DNA of 64,000 nucleotides from 2-02-FULL-55-14 sp964581115 (GTDB lineage: Bacteria; Bacteroidota; Ignavibacteria; UBA10030), in contig CAZOMY010000012.1 in NCBI GenBank assembly GCA_964581115.1, positions 16,447 through 80,446 of the forward strand. The letters run 5' to 3'. Shown in pieces: positions 17,076-25,743 of the stretch. The translations under genes were made by a program, and so were the position numbers. The notes beneath the pieces were generated by a model. It saw nothing but the letters and a program-made list of their open reading frames with translations. It made no database searches and was not told the origin of the DNA. Each line of letters starts with the position of its first letter. The first letter of the stretch is position 1.

Positions 17076-18608
17076 ATGGAATTGGGCTCTCTGGATATCG
17101 CCATTTTCGTCGGATTCTTTCTCGTGGTCGTTGGAACGAGCATGTACAAGAGCCGCAAGGAGGAAACGGGGGAGGATTACTTCCTGGCGTCGCGCGGTCT
17201 CGTCTGGCCGCTCATCGGTATTTCGCTCATAGCGGCGAACATCTCGAGCGAACAATTCGTGGGGATGTCCGGCCAGAGTGCGGGCAATGTGGGGCTGGCG
17301 ATCGCGAGCTATGAATGGATGGCGGCGATTACGCTGGTGTTCGTGGCTTTCTTCTTTCTACCGCGCTTTCTTCAGACCGGCATTTACACGATCCCCGAAT
17401 TCCTGGAGTATCGCTACAATCATGCGGCACGTGCGCTGATGGCGGTCTACACCATGGTCATCTACGTCGGCGTGACGATCGCTGCCGTTCTGTATTCCGG
17501 CGGGATCACCATCTTCACGATCTTCGACATTGATCTCACGACGTCGATCTGGATCATTGGAATCGTCGCAGCCCTGTACACGACGTGGGGAGGGTTGAAG
17601 GCGGTTGCCTGGGCCGACGTCTTCCAAGGTACCGCGCTGATCGTCGGCGGAGCCATCGTATTGTATTTCGGTTTGACGGCGATCGGGGGCTGGGAGGTCT
17701 TCTTCGCCCACAATGCAGACCGGCTTCACATGGTCCTGCCGGCCGACCATCCTGTGTTGCCGTGGACGGCGCTCGTGCTCGGGCTCTGGATCCCGAACAT
17801 CTACTATTGGGGGCTGAATCAGTACATCACGCAGCGGACGCTCGCCGCTCAGAGTCTGCGGCAGGGTCAGATGGGTGTGCTGTTCGCGGCGGCGATCAAG
17901 ATCATCATCCCGTTCGTCATCGTGTTCCCCGGGATCATGGCGGCACAGCTTTACGGCGACTCGATGACAAACACCGATGCCGCCTATCCGTTGCTGATCA
18001 AGAACCTCATACCGACGGGTCTGCGCGGATTCATGCTTGCGGCGATTGCCGGTGCTGTGATCAGTTCGCTTGCCTCCATGCTCAATTCCGCTTCGACGAT
18101 CTTTACGATGGACCTCTACAAGCGGTACCTCGCGGCGGAAGCGACGCCGCAAAGGGTTGTCTTCGTCGGGCGAGTGATGACGGTGCTGTTCGTGCTCATC
18201 GGCTGTCTCATTGCGCCGCAGTTGGGAGACCCGAGGTTTCTCGGAATCTTCACCTATATCCAGGAATTCCAAGGCTATATTTCGCCCGGCATATTGGCGG
18301 CGTTTGTGTTCGGCATGTTGGTCAAGCGTGCTCCAGCCTCTGCCGGAGTTGCAGCGCTGGTGGCATGCGTGCCGATCTACGGACTACTGCAGCTCTTCTT
18401 CGGCGAGATCGCCTTCCTCAATCGGATGGCGATCACGTTCGTGCTCGTTCTACTCGTGATGGCGGCGATCACCTGGCTGAAACCGCTTCCGAAACCCGTC
18501 GAGCTTCCGCGCCGCGCCGGTTTTGATATGTCGCCTACGCCGAAGGCGGTCTGGTTCGGTGCAGCGGTGGTTGTCGTGACGCTGGGACTTTACGTGATCT
18601 TTTGGTAG
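17076..18608 (+). CDS. Sodium:solute symporter (SSS family, SGLT-like)
   Basis: 510 residues from the ATG at 17076, preceded by AAAGGA; a start at 17037 would overlap the galactosidase stop. The chain is almost wholly hydrophobic with about 14 helices. It shows SSS-family features: DYFLASRGLVWPLIGISLIA in the first loop/helix, an unwound ISSEQFVGMSG segment, PEFLEYRYN, and ITQRTLAAQSLRQGQMG. SGLT-type members import hexoses with sodium. The gene follows the GH35 galactosidase by 22 nt, so uptake of galactose or a related sugar is a reasonable inference, not proven by sequence. Confidence 0.92.
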   Translation: MELGSLDIAIFVGFFLVVVGTSMYKSRKEETGEDYFLASRGLVWPLIGISLIAANISSEQFVGMSGQSAGNVGLAIASYEWMAAITLVFVAFFFLPRFLQTGIYTIPEFLEYRYNHAARALMAVYTMVIYVGVTIAAVLYSGGITIFTIFDIDLTTSIWIIGIVAALYTTWGGLKAVAWADVFQGTALIVGGAIVLYFGLTAIGGWEVFFAHNADRLHMVLPADHPVLPWTALVLGLWIPNIYYWGLNQYITQRTLAAQSLRQGQMGVLFAAAIKIIIPFVIVFPGIMAAQLYGDSMTNTDAAYPLLIKNLIPTGLRGFMLAAIAGAVISSLASMLNSASTIFTMDLYKRYLAAEATPQRVVFVGRVMTVLFVLIGCLIAPQLGDPRFLGIFTYIQEFQGYISPGILAAFVFGMLVKRAPASAGVAALVACVPIYGLLQLFFGEIAFLNRMAITFVLVLLVMAAITWLKPLPKPVELPRRAGFDMSPTPKAVWFGAAVVVVTLGLYVIFW

Positions 18609-18822
18609 GGGAGACTGAATGACCGAGGATGGAGAAAGGGGGGCGGACTCTATACCCAAAACCCAGCAGGGATGTTCTTTGACGGGGATGCTGTTGTGTA
18701 CAGACACTGAAGGCTCTACAGTCGTTTTCGCTACGGGATGCTCGTCTCTGGACTGGCCGGTTGACTTCGACTTTGGATGTTTGTTTGGTGTCTTGTAGGT
18801 TTGGGAAGTTTGGCTCGTTTCC

Positions 18823-18869
18823 AAAAGCAAACCCCGTCCAGATAGATCCTGAGACGGGGGTTTGCTTTT
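18823..18869. terminator. Strong bidirectional terminator
   Basis: A stem of about 16 bp (18823-18838 with 18853-18869, one bulged G), 14-nt loop, A-run on one side and T-run on the other. It lies 214 nt past the symporter gene and directly after the minus-strand tRNA-Glu. Confidence 0.85.
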
Positions 18870-18872
18870 GGG

Positions 18873-18945
18873 TAGCCCTAACGGGAATCGAACCCGTATT
18901 TCCGCCTTGAGAGGGCGGCGTCCTAAACCGTTAGACGATAGGGCC
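18873..18945 (-). tRNA. tRNA-Glu (anticodon CUC)
   Basis: A 73-nt cloverleaf on the minus strand with acceptor GGCCCTA/TAGGGCT (G1-U72 wobble), anticodon stem CCGCC/GGCGG around CTCTCAA giving CTC (Glu, GAG), and T-arm ACGGG-TTCGATT-CCCGT. CCA is not encoded. Confidence 0.94.
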
Positions 18946-18947
18946 GG

Positions 18948-19075
18948 AGCATTGAAAATTGAAAAAGGTGAATTGAAAATTGAGATGAATCATTCAAGAG
19001 TTGCAACTGGCAACATGAACAGCATTGGTGCCGGCCTGTTCAATTCCCATTGTTCAATTTTCAATTTCCAATGCT
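18948..19075. repeat. Near-perfect inverted repeat spanning the tRNA-Glu/tRNA-Gln spacer
   Basis: The 18-nt arms 18948-18965 and 19058-19075 match at 17 of 18 positions when one is reverse-complemented. They sit just outside tRNA-Glu and up against tRNA-Gln. Between them are further AATTGAAAATTGA-type fragments and no gene. Confidence 0.6.
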
Positions 19076-19150
19076 GGTTGCCCGACCAGGGCTCGAACCT
19101 GGACTCTTCTGATCCAGAGTCAGACGTGTTGCCAGTTACACCATCGGGCA
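19075..19150 (-). tRNA. tRNA-Gln (anticodon CUG), CCA encoded
   Basis: Minus-strand cloverleaf with acceptor TGCCCGA/TCGGGCA, anticodon stem TCTGA/TCAGA around CTCTGGA giving CTG (Gln, CAG), and T-loop TTCGAGC. The mature 3' CCA is encoded at 19077-19075, unlike the other three tRNAs here. Confidence 0.94.
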
Positions 19151-19178
19151 AAATCGACTTCATGCAGATCCTCCGGTG

Positions 19179-19210
19179 AACCTCGAGCGAGCGTAGCGAC
19201 TCGAGAGGTT
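19179..19210. repeat. REP-like hairpin, unit 1
   Basis: Arms AACCTC/GAGGTT enclose a TCGAGCGAGCGTAGCGACTCGA-type core split by a 2-nt insertion. First of three related units downstream of the tRNA-Gln 5' end. Confidence 0.6.
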
Positions 19211-19251
19211 ACAGCATCGGGCAGATCTGAATTCCCAATGCCTCATCGGCG

Positions 19252-19295
19252 AAGGTCGAGCGACCCCGAACGCAGCGAGGGGGAGTCGAGACCTT
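19252..19295. repeat. REP-like hairpin, unit 2
   Basis: Outer arms AAGGTC/GACCTT enclose the core TCGAGCGACCCCGAACG then CAGCGAGGGGGAGTCGA. The core resembles units 1 and 3, while the outer stem has a different, still complementary sequence. Confidence 0.6.
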
Positions 19296-19404
19296 ATACC
19301 AGCGGGCATTATCCCCTCAGAATGGCTTGAACGTGGAACGATGTCGTCTATCGGACCGAGTCGAAAGCCACCATCAGGCATCCATGCTCTGCGCCGGACT
19401 TCAG

Positions 19405-19450
19405 ATTGGCTCGAGCGACCCCGAGCGATGCAAGGGGGGCGAGAGCCAAT
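19405..19450. repeat. REP-like hairpin, unit 3
   Basis: Outer arms ATTGGCTC/GAGCCAAT (8 bp, perfect) enclose CGAGCGACCCCGAGCGATG then CAAGGGGGGCGAG. Third unit of the family, upstream of dut. Confidence 0.6.
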
Positions 19451-19573
19451 AACCGAAGGTGCCCCCGCACACATCGGAAGTATAATATAGCCATCCGTTG
19501 CCTTGAAACCAAGGGGCTCGTTGATACTGCCTGCGGCTCTGATTATATTGAGCCACATCCATTCGGCCCTCCC

Positions 19574-20035
19574 GTGTCGCACACCCTCAACGTTCGCATT
19601 TCCCGCGTCGACGACACCACCGACGATCTGGCCCTACCCACGTACGCAACGTCGGGATCGGCAGGCATGGATGTCTGTGCAGCCGTCAGGTCTGACCTCA
19701 CGATCTCCCCCGGAGAGACGGCCCTAGTGCCCACGGGCTTCCGGATCGAACTGCCGCCGGGCCACGAAGCCCAGGTCCGGCCTCGAAGCGGGCTGGCCGC
19801 CAAGTATGGCGTTGGGATCCTCAACAGCCCCGGAACGATCGACTCCGATTATCGTGGCGAGGTGAAGGTGATCCTGACGAACTTCGGCCGCCAGCCGTTC
19901 ACGATCCATCGCGGCGATCGGATCGCCCAGCTGGTGGTGGCCCGCTACGAGCGTGTTCACTGGCAGGAGGTCCCCGCGTTGGAAGACACGGCGCGTGGAG
20001 ATGGTGGATTCGGTCACACCGGTGTCAAAGGATGA
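19574..20035 (+). CDS. dut: dUTP diphosphatase (dUTPase)
   Basis: 153 residues from the GTG at 19574, giving the normal trimeric dUTPase length; the longer frame adds 56 residues that read through the hairpin-repeat region. All five motifs are visible: SGSAGMDV (27-34), PRSG (70-73), the uracil/catalytic loop YGVGILNSPGTIDSDYRGE with Asp90, RIAQLVV, and the C-terminal GDGGFGHTG arm. It converts dUTP to dUMP and pyrophosphate in the cytoplasm, keeping uracil out of DNA and feeding dTMP synthesis. The stop overlaps the next gene's start. A TATAAT-like box lies at 19491-19496 without a clear -35. Confidence 0.95.
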   Translation: MSHTLNVRISRVDDTTDDLALPTYATSGSAGMDVCAAVRSDLTISPGETALVPTGFRIELPPGHEAQVRPRSGLAAKYGVGILNSPGTIDSDYRGEVKVILTNFGRQPFTIHRGDRIAQLVVARYERVHWQEVPALEDTARGDGGFGHTGVKG

Positions 20036-21342
20036 CGCCCATGGCACACCGTCGCACCCGATCTGCACCACGACCCGCACCCGAAGGGAACGAAGACCTC
20101 CGGTGGGATTCGATCTTCTCGAGCCTTGGGCGCATCGAGATCGTGCTCCTCGTCGGCAGCGTACTCTTGCTGATGATGCTGCTCTACACGATCCAGGACA
20201 TCCTCTCGCCGTTCCTGGTCGTGGGCGCCATGCTCTTCATGCTGTATCCGCTTCGTCAGTACGCGCTGGCCCGCAATCTCATGTGGCTCGGAGCGCTCCT
20301 GTTCGGACTCTGGTTCCTCGACAACATCGCTCCGATCCTGGCGCCCTTCATTGTCTCACTGGTGTTCGCCTACATCCTCTCGCCGGTCGTGGATCTGTTC
20401 GAGACATGGAAGGTCCCTCGGTGGCTCTCTTCGCTCATCCTGCTCATCTTGTTCGTCGCGGGCATCGCTCTGGCACTCTTCTTCGTTCTGCCGATCGCTG
20501 TGACACAGCTCGAAGGGGTGCTTGACGGGATCGCGAACATCATCGGCCAGTGGCGGTCGACGCTGTGGAGCAGCAATGTCATCAAGCTGCTGGAACGGTA
20601 CGGCATTCCGGCGGAGGAACTGCGCCAGGTCTTCTCCAGCCAGCTGACGCCGCGATTCGAAGACCTGCTGAAGGCGGTCTTCCGGGCCTCGTCGTCGCTG
20701 GTGTCGAGCATGTCCGACGTCATCACGCAGCTGTTCTATGTGATCCTCGTACCGTTCCTCACCTTCTACATTCTCACGGACTTCCCGACGATCAGCCATC
20801 GGTTCAAGATGCTCTTCCCGCGGTCGGTCCGAGACACCGTGGCCCGGCAGATGGAGCAGGCTGATGAGCTGATAGGCCATTATCTTCGGGGCGCACTGAC
20901 GGTCGCGATCCTGCAGGGCTTCCTGGTCGCCGTGCTCTTCTCGCTGGCCGGCATCAAGTATGCCTTGTTGCTCGGCCTGTTGGCCGGCGTGCTGGATCTT
21001 GTCCCGTACTTCGGACTGATCATCACCATGGTCGTTTCGGCCATTGTTGCCTTCTTCAGCGACCCGCCGGTCATGGGCAAGGTCATCTTTGCGCTGTTGT
21101 CCATCGGGGCCCTCCATCTGGCCGAAGTGACCTTCCTTTCCCCCCGCATCGTGGGCGACAAAGTTGGACTCCATCCGTTACTCATCATCCTGTCGCTCCT
21201 GGTGTTCATGCACTTCCTCGGGTTTGTGGGACTGCTGATCGCCATTCCGGCAAGCGCTCTGATCGTGCAGTTCGTGCGCGAGTGGGAGCGCTTGCGACGC
21301 CGTCCGTTCCCTGACGACGGCTCGATCGAAACACACTCATGA
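20032..21342 (+). CDS. AI-2E family transporter (PerM-like membrane protein)
   Basis: 436 residues. A basic cytoplasmic N-terminus is followed by about eight helices: pairs near 35-75 and 83-120, one near 136-160, then after an amphipathic extracytoplasmic region (165-225) further helices from 232 to the end with a GLLAGVLDLVPYFG motif and PRIVGDKVGLHPL, both typical of PF01594. Members export small molecules or act as ion antiporters; the name comes from autoinducer-2 export and the substrate here is unknown. ATG at 20032 overlaps the dut stop, and a second ATG at 20041 is an alternative. The stop overlaps the methylase start. Confidence 0.9.
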   Translation: MTPMAHRRTRSAPRPAPEGNEDLRWDSIFSSLGRIEIVLLVGSVLLLMMLLYTIQDILSPFLVVGAMLFMLYPLRQYALARNLMWLGALLFGLWFLDNIAPILAPFIVSLVFAYILSPVVDLFETWKVPRWLSSLILLILFVAGIALALFFVLPIAVTQLEGVLDGIANIIGQWRSTLWSSNVIKLLERYGIPAEELRQVFSSQLTPRFEDLLKAVFRASSSLVSSMSDVITQLFYVILVPFLTFYILTDFPTISHRFKMLFPRSVRDTVARQMEQADELIGHYLRGALTVAILQGFLVAVLFSLAGIKYALLLGLLAGVLDLVPYFGLIITMVVSAIVAFFSDPPVMGKVIFALLSIGALHLAEVTFLSPRIVGDKVGLHPLLIILSLLVFMHFLGFVGLLIAIPASALIVQFVREWERLRRRPFPDDGSIETHS

Positions 21343-22028
21343 GCGGCACGCTGTATCTCGTCGCGACTCCGATCGGCAATCTGGAGGACATGACGCTGCG
21401 CGCTGCACGCGTCCTCCGTGAAGCGGACGTGATTGTTTTCGAAGAGCGCAAGGAAGGTATGCGCCTGTTGCGGGACCTCGGCATCGAAAAGCCGGTCGAA
21501 AGCCTGAACGAGCACAATGAAGCCGCGGCGACCGAGGTCATCCTCGGATACCTTCGGGCGGGAAGGAGCGTCGCCGTGACGTCCGATGCCGGCACGCCGG
21601 TGTTCTCCGATCCCGGTCAGATGCTCGTCGAGCGCGCTGCGAACGAAGGCATTCGTATCGTTCCGATCCCCGGAGCTTCATCACTGATGCCTGCGCTCAC
21701 GGTGTCCGGATTCGTCATCGACCAGTTCGTGTTCCATGGGTTCCTGTCGCCGAAGCGGGAGCGCAGGATCACAGAGCTGCAACAGCTGAAGCGTGAGCAG
21801 CGTACGACGGTGCTTCTCGAGGCTCCCTACCGGCTGGTGCAACTCATGCGGGACATGGCCGAGGTGTTCGGCACCTCGCGCCGGGTCTGCGTGGCCTTTG
21901 ACCTGACGATGCCCGGCGAAGAGGTGTTCCGGGGAACGGCGACGGAGCTTTACCAACGCTTTGCGAAGGAGGGAAGGAAAGGGGAATTCGTCGTCGTGAT
22001 CGAAGGGTCCCGCCGCCAGGGAGCTTGA
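21339..22028 (+). CDS. rsmI: RsmI-like tetrapyrrole-methylase-family methyltransferase
   Basis: 229 residues. The N-terminal GTLYLVATPIGNLEDMTLRA is the hallmark of RsmI, which 2'-O-methylates C1402 of 16S rRNA using S-adenosylmethionine. VTSDAGTPVFSDPGQ and IPGASSLMPAL form the SAM-binding cleft, followed by FHGFLSPKRERR. It is shorter than E. coli RsmI (about 286) and lacks the C-terminal extension. At the usual EDTR site it has FEERKEG, so it may be the shorter paralogue seen in some Bacteroidota and its exact rRNA target is less certain. Translationally coupled to the transporter upstream. Confidence 0.85.
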   Translation: MSGTLYLVATPIGNLEDMTLRAARVLREADVIVFEERKEGMRLLRDLGIEKPVESLNEHNEAAATEVILGYLRAGRSVAVTSDAGTPVFSDPGQMLVERAANEGIRIVPIPGASSLMPALTVSGFVIDQFVFHGFLSPKRERRITELQQLKREQRTTVLLEAPYRLVQLMRDMAEVFGTSRRVCVAFDLTMPGEEVFRGTATELYQRFAKEGRKGEFVVVIEGSRRQGA

Positions 22029-22097
22029 AGTAGCGCCCTACTCAGCCATGCGAGGGTCACGAACCATCACCGGGACCCCGAGAGTGAACGAGATCGA

Positions 22098-23948
22098 TCA
22101 GCGGACCAGGATCAGTTTCAGGCTCGAGACACGACCCGAGGCGATGGCTCGAGCGACGTAGACACCCGACGACAGGCGGGAAGCGTCGAGACCATAGCGA
22201 CGCTCTCCCGCTTCTACCTTCTCATCGGCCATCACGGCGATGGTGCGGCCCAGAAGGTCATTCACTTCAAGCCGGACGTGCGAGGGGTACGGGACGCGCA
22301 GTACGAACGTCGTGGCAGGATTGAAAGGATTGGGATAGCACGAGATCTCAAATCGATCCGGGATGGCCCGCTTGCCATCGACCGGAGCGCCTGTCAACGA
22401 GGCCCCCTCGACAATGTCATGCCGCCGGTCCACCGGCAACTGCGTAAAGACCTGCGCGTTGCCGGGCGACCAGATCACTTCAAGCGTGTCGATGAGCGTC
22501 GCCTCTCCGAGACCGACGTGGATTACGGATGATACCTGCGAAGCAAAGCTGCTTCCCGCCGTAACGGTCCTCACCCGACCGATCGGTCCCGTCACGACTC
22601 TCAGCCGTGCGCCGATGGCGCTCCGGTTGGTCGAAGTCCCCTGCAGGCGAAAGACCGCCCAGTGTCCCCCCGCCGAAGTATTTCGAAGCAGCAGATTCTT
22701 CCCTGACGAGGAGATGTCAGCGACGACCAGGTCTCTTCGGCCGTCGTGGTCGAAGTCCCCGGAGGCCACGCCGCTGGCTTCCAGGCGGATGGAGGTTCCG
22801 GCCTCGCGCGTAACGTTCGTAAAGGTCCCTTCGTCGTTCCGGTAGAGCAGAGCCGATGGATGCTTGCCCCCGAATCCCGATCGGTTGGCGATGAAGATGT
22901 CCTCGTCGCCGTCGTTGTCGAGGTCGTCGCACACGACCCCCCACGACATGCCGTTCGTATCGCAGCCCGTCGATCCGGCCACATCCGTGAATGTGCCGTT
23001 GCCGTTGTTCCGGAACAGGCCGGCGCTGTCGATGCGCGTCACGTAAGCGTCCTCCCATCCATCCCCGTTGTAGTCGAACCACGTTACGCCCATGCTGTTG
23101 CCTCGTCCGACCTGAGCAAGGCCGGCAGCGCCGGCAACGTTGGCGTACGGGAAAGTACCGAGATTCTGGTAGAGCCGGCTCTGGTCGAACCCGTCATGCA
23201 CGAAGAACAGGTCCTGCGTACCGTTGTGGTCGTAGTCGATGAACGTCACCTGCATCGGGATCGTACCGGATCCACCGGCCACTCCTGCTGACGACGTGAC
23301 GTTCTGGAAGCGGATCGAGTCGCCCGAAGAGATGTTCCGGTAGAGCAGGTCCAGCCCGCCGGTGGCGAGCGCCAGGTCGACGCGGCCGTCATGGTCGAGG
23401 TCGCCGAAGGCCGCCGTGGCGACGGAGGCGGTTGAGTCGAGTCCTGACCCGGCGCTGACGTTTCGAAACCTGCCGTTCCCCAGATTCCGGTAGATCCGGT
23501 TGCGGAAACCGATGCCCCCGATATAGAGGTCCGGCCATCCGTCGTTGTCGACGTCGGCGAACAGCCCGACATTGGCGCTGGGGGAGACCATGGAGATCCC
23601 GGCCGAGTCCGTGACGTCGGTGAAGGTCAATCCGCCTTCGTTACGCAAGAGGCGGATCGCGGTCCATCCGACGAAGAGAATGTCCTCGTCGCCGTCGCGA
23701 TCGTAGTCGCAGACGCTGACGCCGTACCATTGTGCGCCGGGTTTGGCGATGCGTGCGCTCTCGTCGACGAATGAAAGCTGGGCCGCTGCGGAGCCAACGA
23801 AGATGGCCAGCAGGAGGGGGAGCAACAACAAAGGCGCGCACCGGAACGGGTGCACGCCTTGTCGTGGGGTCTTGGATCTTCGCTGGAGCGTCTGCTTCAC
23901 GTCACCACCGGAGCGCGGCGTCGGGCCAGAGGCCGGCCTTGACGTCAC
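22098..23948 (-). CDS. Secreted FG-GAP/VCBS repeat protein with ASPIC/UnbV domain and T9SS sorting domain
   Basis: 616 residues. A basic n-region and hydrophobic core (about 38-55, cleaved near SAAAQ) mark export. Residues about 70-450 hold repeated Asp-rich calcium-binding loops of the type DxDxDGxxD (DYDRDGDED, DVDNDGWPD, DLDHDGRVD, DYNGDGWED, DLDNDGDED, DFDHDGRRD), a beta-propeller signature. An ASPIC/UnbV domain (about 455-530, SAIGARLRVVTG) follows. The last 80 residues are a type IX C-terminal signal beginning CYPNPFNPATTF. GTG at 23948 overlaps the stop of the upstream decarboxylase gene; in-frame GTGs at 23900 and 23855 would give a more usual signal peptide. Likely surface-bound or released; ligand unknown. 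Confidence 0.9.
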   Translation of the reverse strand: MTSRPASGPTPRSGGDVKQTLQRRSKTPRQGVHPFRCAPLLLLPLLLAIFVGSAAAQLSFVDESARIAKPGAQWYGVSVCDYDRDGDEDILFVGWTAIRLLRNEGGLTFTDVTDSAGISMVSPSANVGLFADVDNDGWPDLYIGGIGFRNRIYRNLGNGRFRNVSAGSGLDSTASVATAAFGDLDHDGRVDLALATGGLDLLYRNISSGDSIRFQNVTSSAGVAGGSGTIPMQVTFIDYDHNGTQDLFFVHDGFDQSRLYQNLGTFPYANVAGAAGLAQVGRGNSMGVTWFDYNGDGWEDAYVTRIDSAGLFRNNGNGTFTDVAGSTGCDTNGMSWGVVCDDLDNDGDEDIFIANRSGFGGKHPSALLYRNDEGTFTNVTREAGTSIRLEASGVASGDFDHDGRRDLVVADISSSGKNLLLRNTSAGGHWAVFRLQGTSTNRSAIGARLRVVTGPIGRVRTVTAGSSFASQVSSVIHVGLGEATLIDTLEVIWSPGNAQVFTQLPVDRRHDIVEGASLTGAPVDGKRAIPDRFEISCYPNPFNPATTFVLRVPYPSHVRLEVNDLLGRTIAVMADEKVEAGERRYGLDASRLSSGVYVARAIASGRVSSLKLILVR

Positions 23949-24490
23949 GGGATCAGGACGGCGACCGCGATGACGGTCGTCCAGAGGCCGTTCTTGTCCC
24001 CTTCGGCCGACTGGGTGATGTTGAACGTGCGAACGATCTTGCCGGAGAGTTTGAACATCTTCTCGCGTTCGTCCCAGGCCGTGTTGGGGTCGAAGGGGAT
24101 CCCCAGCGTCGTGGCGAGCATCGTCGCCGCCAGGTCCTCGGAATAGTCGCCGGCGCGTTCGTCGGTCTCGCCGAAGGGATGATGTTCCGACAGGTAACCG
24201 TACTGGGTCTCGTCGGCCGGTTGGGCGACCCCGATCGACGCCGCCACAAGCCGGTTCGGTTCATTCGTCGCGTTGCGAGCCATGACGCAGAATGTCACCG
24301 CGCCCGGCTGGAGCAGCTTGAGCCCGTCGTCCTTCGGGATACGCTTGCAGCCCGGAGGATAGATGCTCGATACGGTCACGATATTGCACTTCTCGATCCC
24401 CGCATCCCGGAGCGCGAGTTCGAACGACTGCAGATAATCCTTATGGCGCCCGACGCCCTTGGTGAAGAACATCTTGGTAGGTACGAACAC
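23945..24490 (-). CDS. pdaD: Pyruvoyl-dependent arginine decarboxylase
   Basis: 181 residues, close to the roughly 165-180 of the family. The proenzyme cleaves itself at a Ser-Ser bond, visible as Ser41-Ser42 in VTVSSIYPPGCK, leaving a pyruvoyl group on the larger chain. ELALRDAGIEKCNIV before it, and EPNRLVAASIGVAQP with the following GYLSEHH after it, complete the active site. It converts arginine to agmatine, the first step of polyamine synthesis in organisms lacking the PLP enzyme. The stop overlaps the start of the secreted FG-GAP gene, and tyrS ends 25 nt upstream on the same strand. Confidence 0.93.
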   Translation of the reverse strand: MFVPTKMFFTKGVGRHKDYLQSFELALRDAGIEKCNIVTVSSIYPPGCKRIPKDDGLKLLQPGAVTFCVMARNATNEPNRLVAASIGVAQPADETQYGYLSEHHPFGETDERAGDYSEDLAATMLATTLGIPFDPNTAWDEREKMFKLSGKIVRTFNITQSAEGDKNGLWTTVIAVAVLIP

Positions 24491-24515
24491 GGCTATGACT
24501 CCAGGTGAAGTGTGG

Positions 24516-25715
24516 TCAGGATCGTGGGGAGATGATGACTTTCATGAACCGGCGCTTGCCGACCTTCAGAACGAACTCCGGTCTCGAAGGCACGGGGTCG
24601 TGGATGCCGTCCACCTTCTCGCCGTCGACCGAGACGCCTCCTTGCTCGATCAGCCGTCGGGCTTCACTGTTCGAAGCGGCCAGCTTGAGCTGATGCAGAA
24701 GCGCCAGCAACGTCGCAGGCACTTCGTCCGGGGCGAGCGTTCTTTCCTCGAGGTCGTCGGGCAGGCTTTTCTGGATGAAGATGCGATCGAATTCCTCTTC
24801 GGCCGCTCGCGCATCGTCGTCGGAGTGATAGAGTGCGACAAGCGAGCGGGCCAGTCGGCGCTTGAGGTCGCGTGGATTGGCGCCCCCCGCCAACGAATGG
24901 CGGATGGCGGTCAGCTCTGCGTTGGAGACATCGGTCAGCAACTCGAACCACGGAACGATCTGAGCATCCGGGATCCGGAGCGTCTTGCCGTAGATGTCCT
25001 TCGGCGTATCGTTGACGGCGATGTAATTGTCGAGCGACTTGCTCATCTTCTCAACGCCGTCGGTACCCGTCAGGATCGGCATCGTCAGGGCGACCTGCGG
25101 TTCCAGACCGTATTCCCGTTGGAGATCCCGACCGACGAGCAGGTTGAATTTCTGGTCGGTTCCCCCCAGCTCCACGTCGGCCTTGATGGCTACAGAATCC
25201 ATCGCCTGGGCGAGGGGATACAGGAATTCGTGGATGCTGATGGGCTCGCCGGCCTTGTAGCGGATGGTGAAATCGTCGCGCTCGAGCATACGTGCAACGG
25301 TGTACTTGCTGGCCAGCCGGATGACGTCGGCGAACGCCATGTTCCCGAGCCACTCCGAATTGTAGAACATCGAGATGTTCTTGGCCGACAGGACCTTCGT
25401 GGCCTGTTCGAAATAGGTCTGGCCGTTCCGGCGCGTTTCCTCGAGGGTAAGCGACGGTCGGGTCTTGCTCTTACCCGAGGGATCGCCGATCATGCCGGTG
25501 AAATCGCCGATGATGAGAATGGCCTGGTGGCCAAGGTCTTGGAACTGGCGGAGCTTGCGAAGGACGACCGAATGGCCTAAATGCAGGTCGGGCCGGCTCG
25601 GGTCGCATCCCAGCTTGATGTTGAGGGGAGTGTTGGATGCGATGGAGCGTTCGATCTTGCGGGCAAGGTCCTCCTCCGGAATGATCTCCGAGGTGCCTCG
25701 CTTGATCGCGTCCAT
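24516..25715 (-). CDS. tyrS: Tyrosyl-tRNA synthetase
   Basis: 399 residues from the ATG at 25715. The open frame runs further back but would overlap smpB and add 44 low-complexity residues. It has the class I signatures: HLGH at 45-48 (HIGH motif) and KMSKS in VEKMSKSLDNY (about 230). In between are the IGDFTGMIGDPSGKSKTR stretch and the tyrosine-binding GGTDQKFNLLVGR. A C-terminal S4 RNA-binding domain (about 335-395, SNSEARRLIEQGGVSVDGEKV) is present. It attaches tyrosine to tRNA-Tyr in the cytoplasm. It follows smpB by 28 nt. Confidence 0.96.
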   Translation of the reverse strand: MDAIKRGTSEIIPEEDLARKIERSIASNTPLNIKLGCDPSRPDLHLGHSVVLRKLRQFQDLGHQAILIIGDFTGMIGDPSGKSKTRPSLTLEETRRNGQTYFEQATKVLSAKNISMFYNSEWLGNMAFADVIRLASKYTVARMLERDDFTIRYKAGEPISIHEFLYPLAQAMDSVAIKADVELGGTDQKFNLLVGRDLQREYGLEPQVALTMPILTGTDGVEKMSKSLDNYIAVNDTPKDIYGKTLRIPDAQIVPWFELLTDVSNAELTAIRHSLAGGANPRDLKRRLARSLVALYHSDDDARAAEEEFDRIFIQKSLPDDLEERTLAPDEVPATLLALLHQLKLAASNSEARRLIEQGGVSVDGEKVDGIHDPVPSRPEFVLKVGKRRFMKVIISPRS

Positions 25716-25743
25716 CTGGACGTTCAGCGGGGGGAACAAGGTC

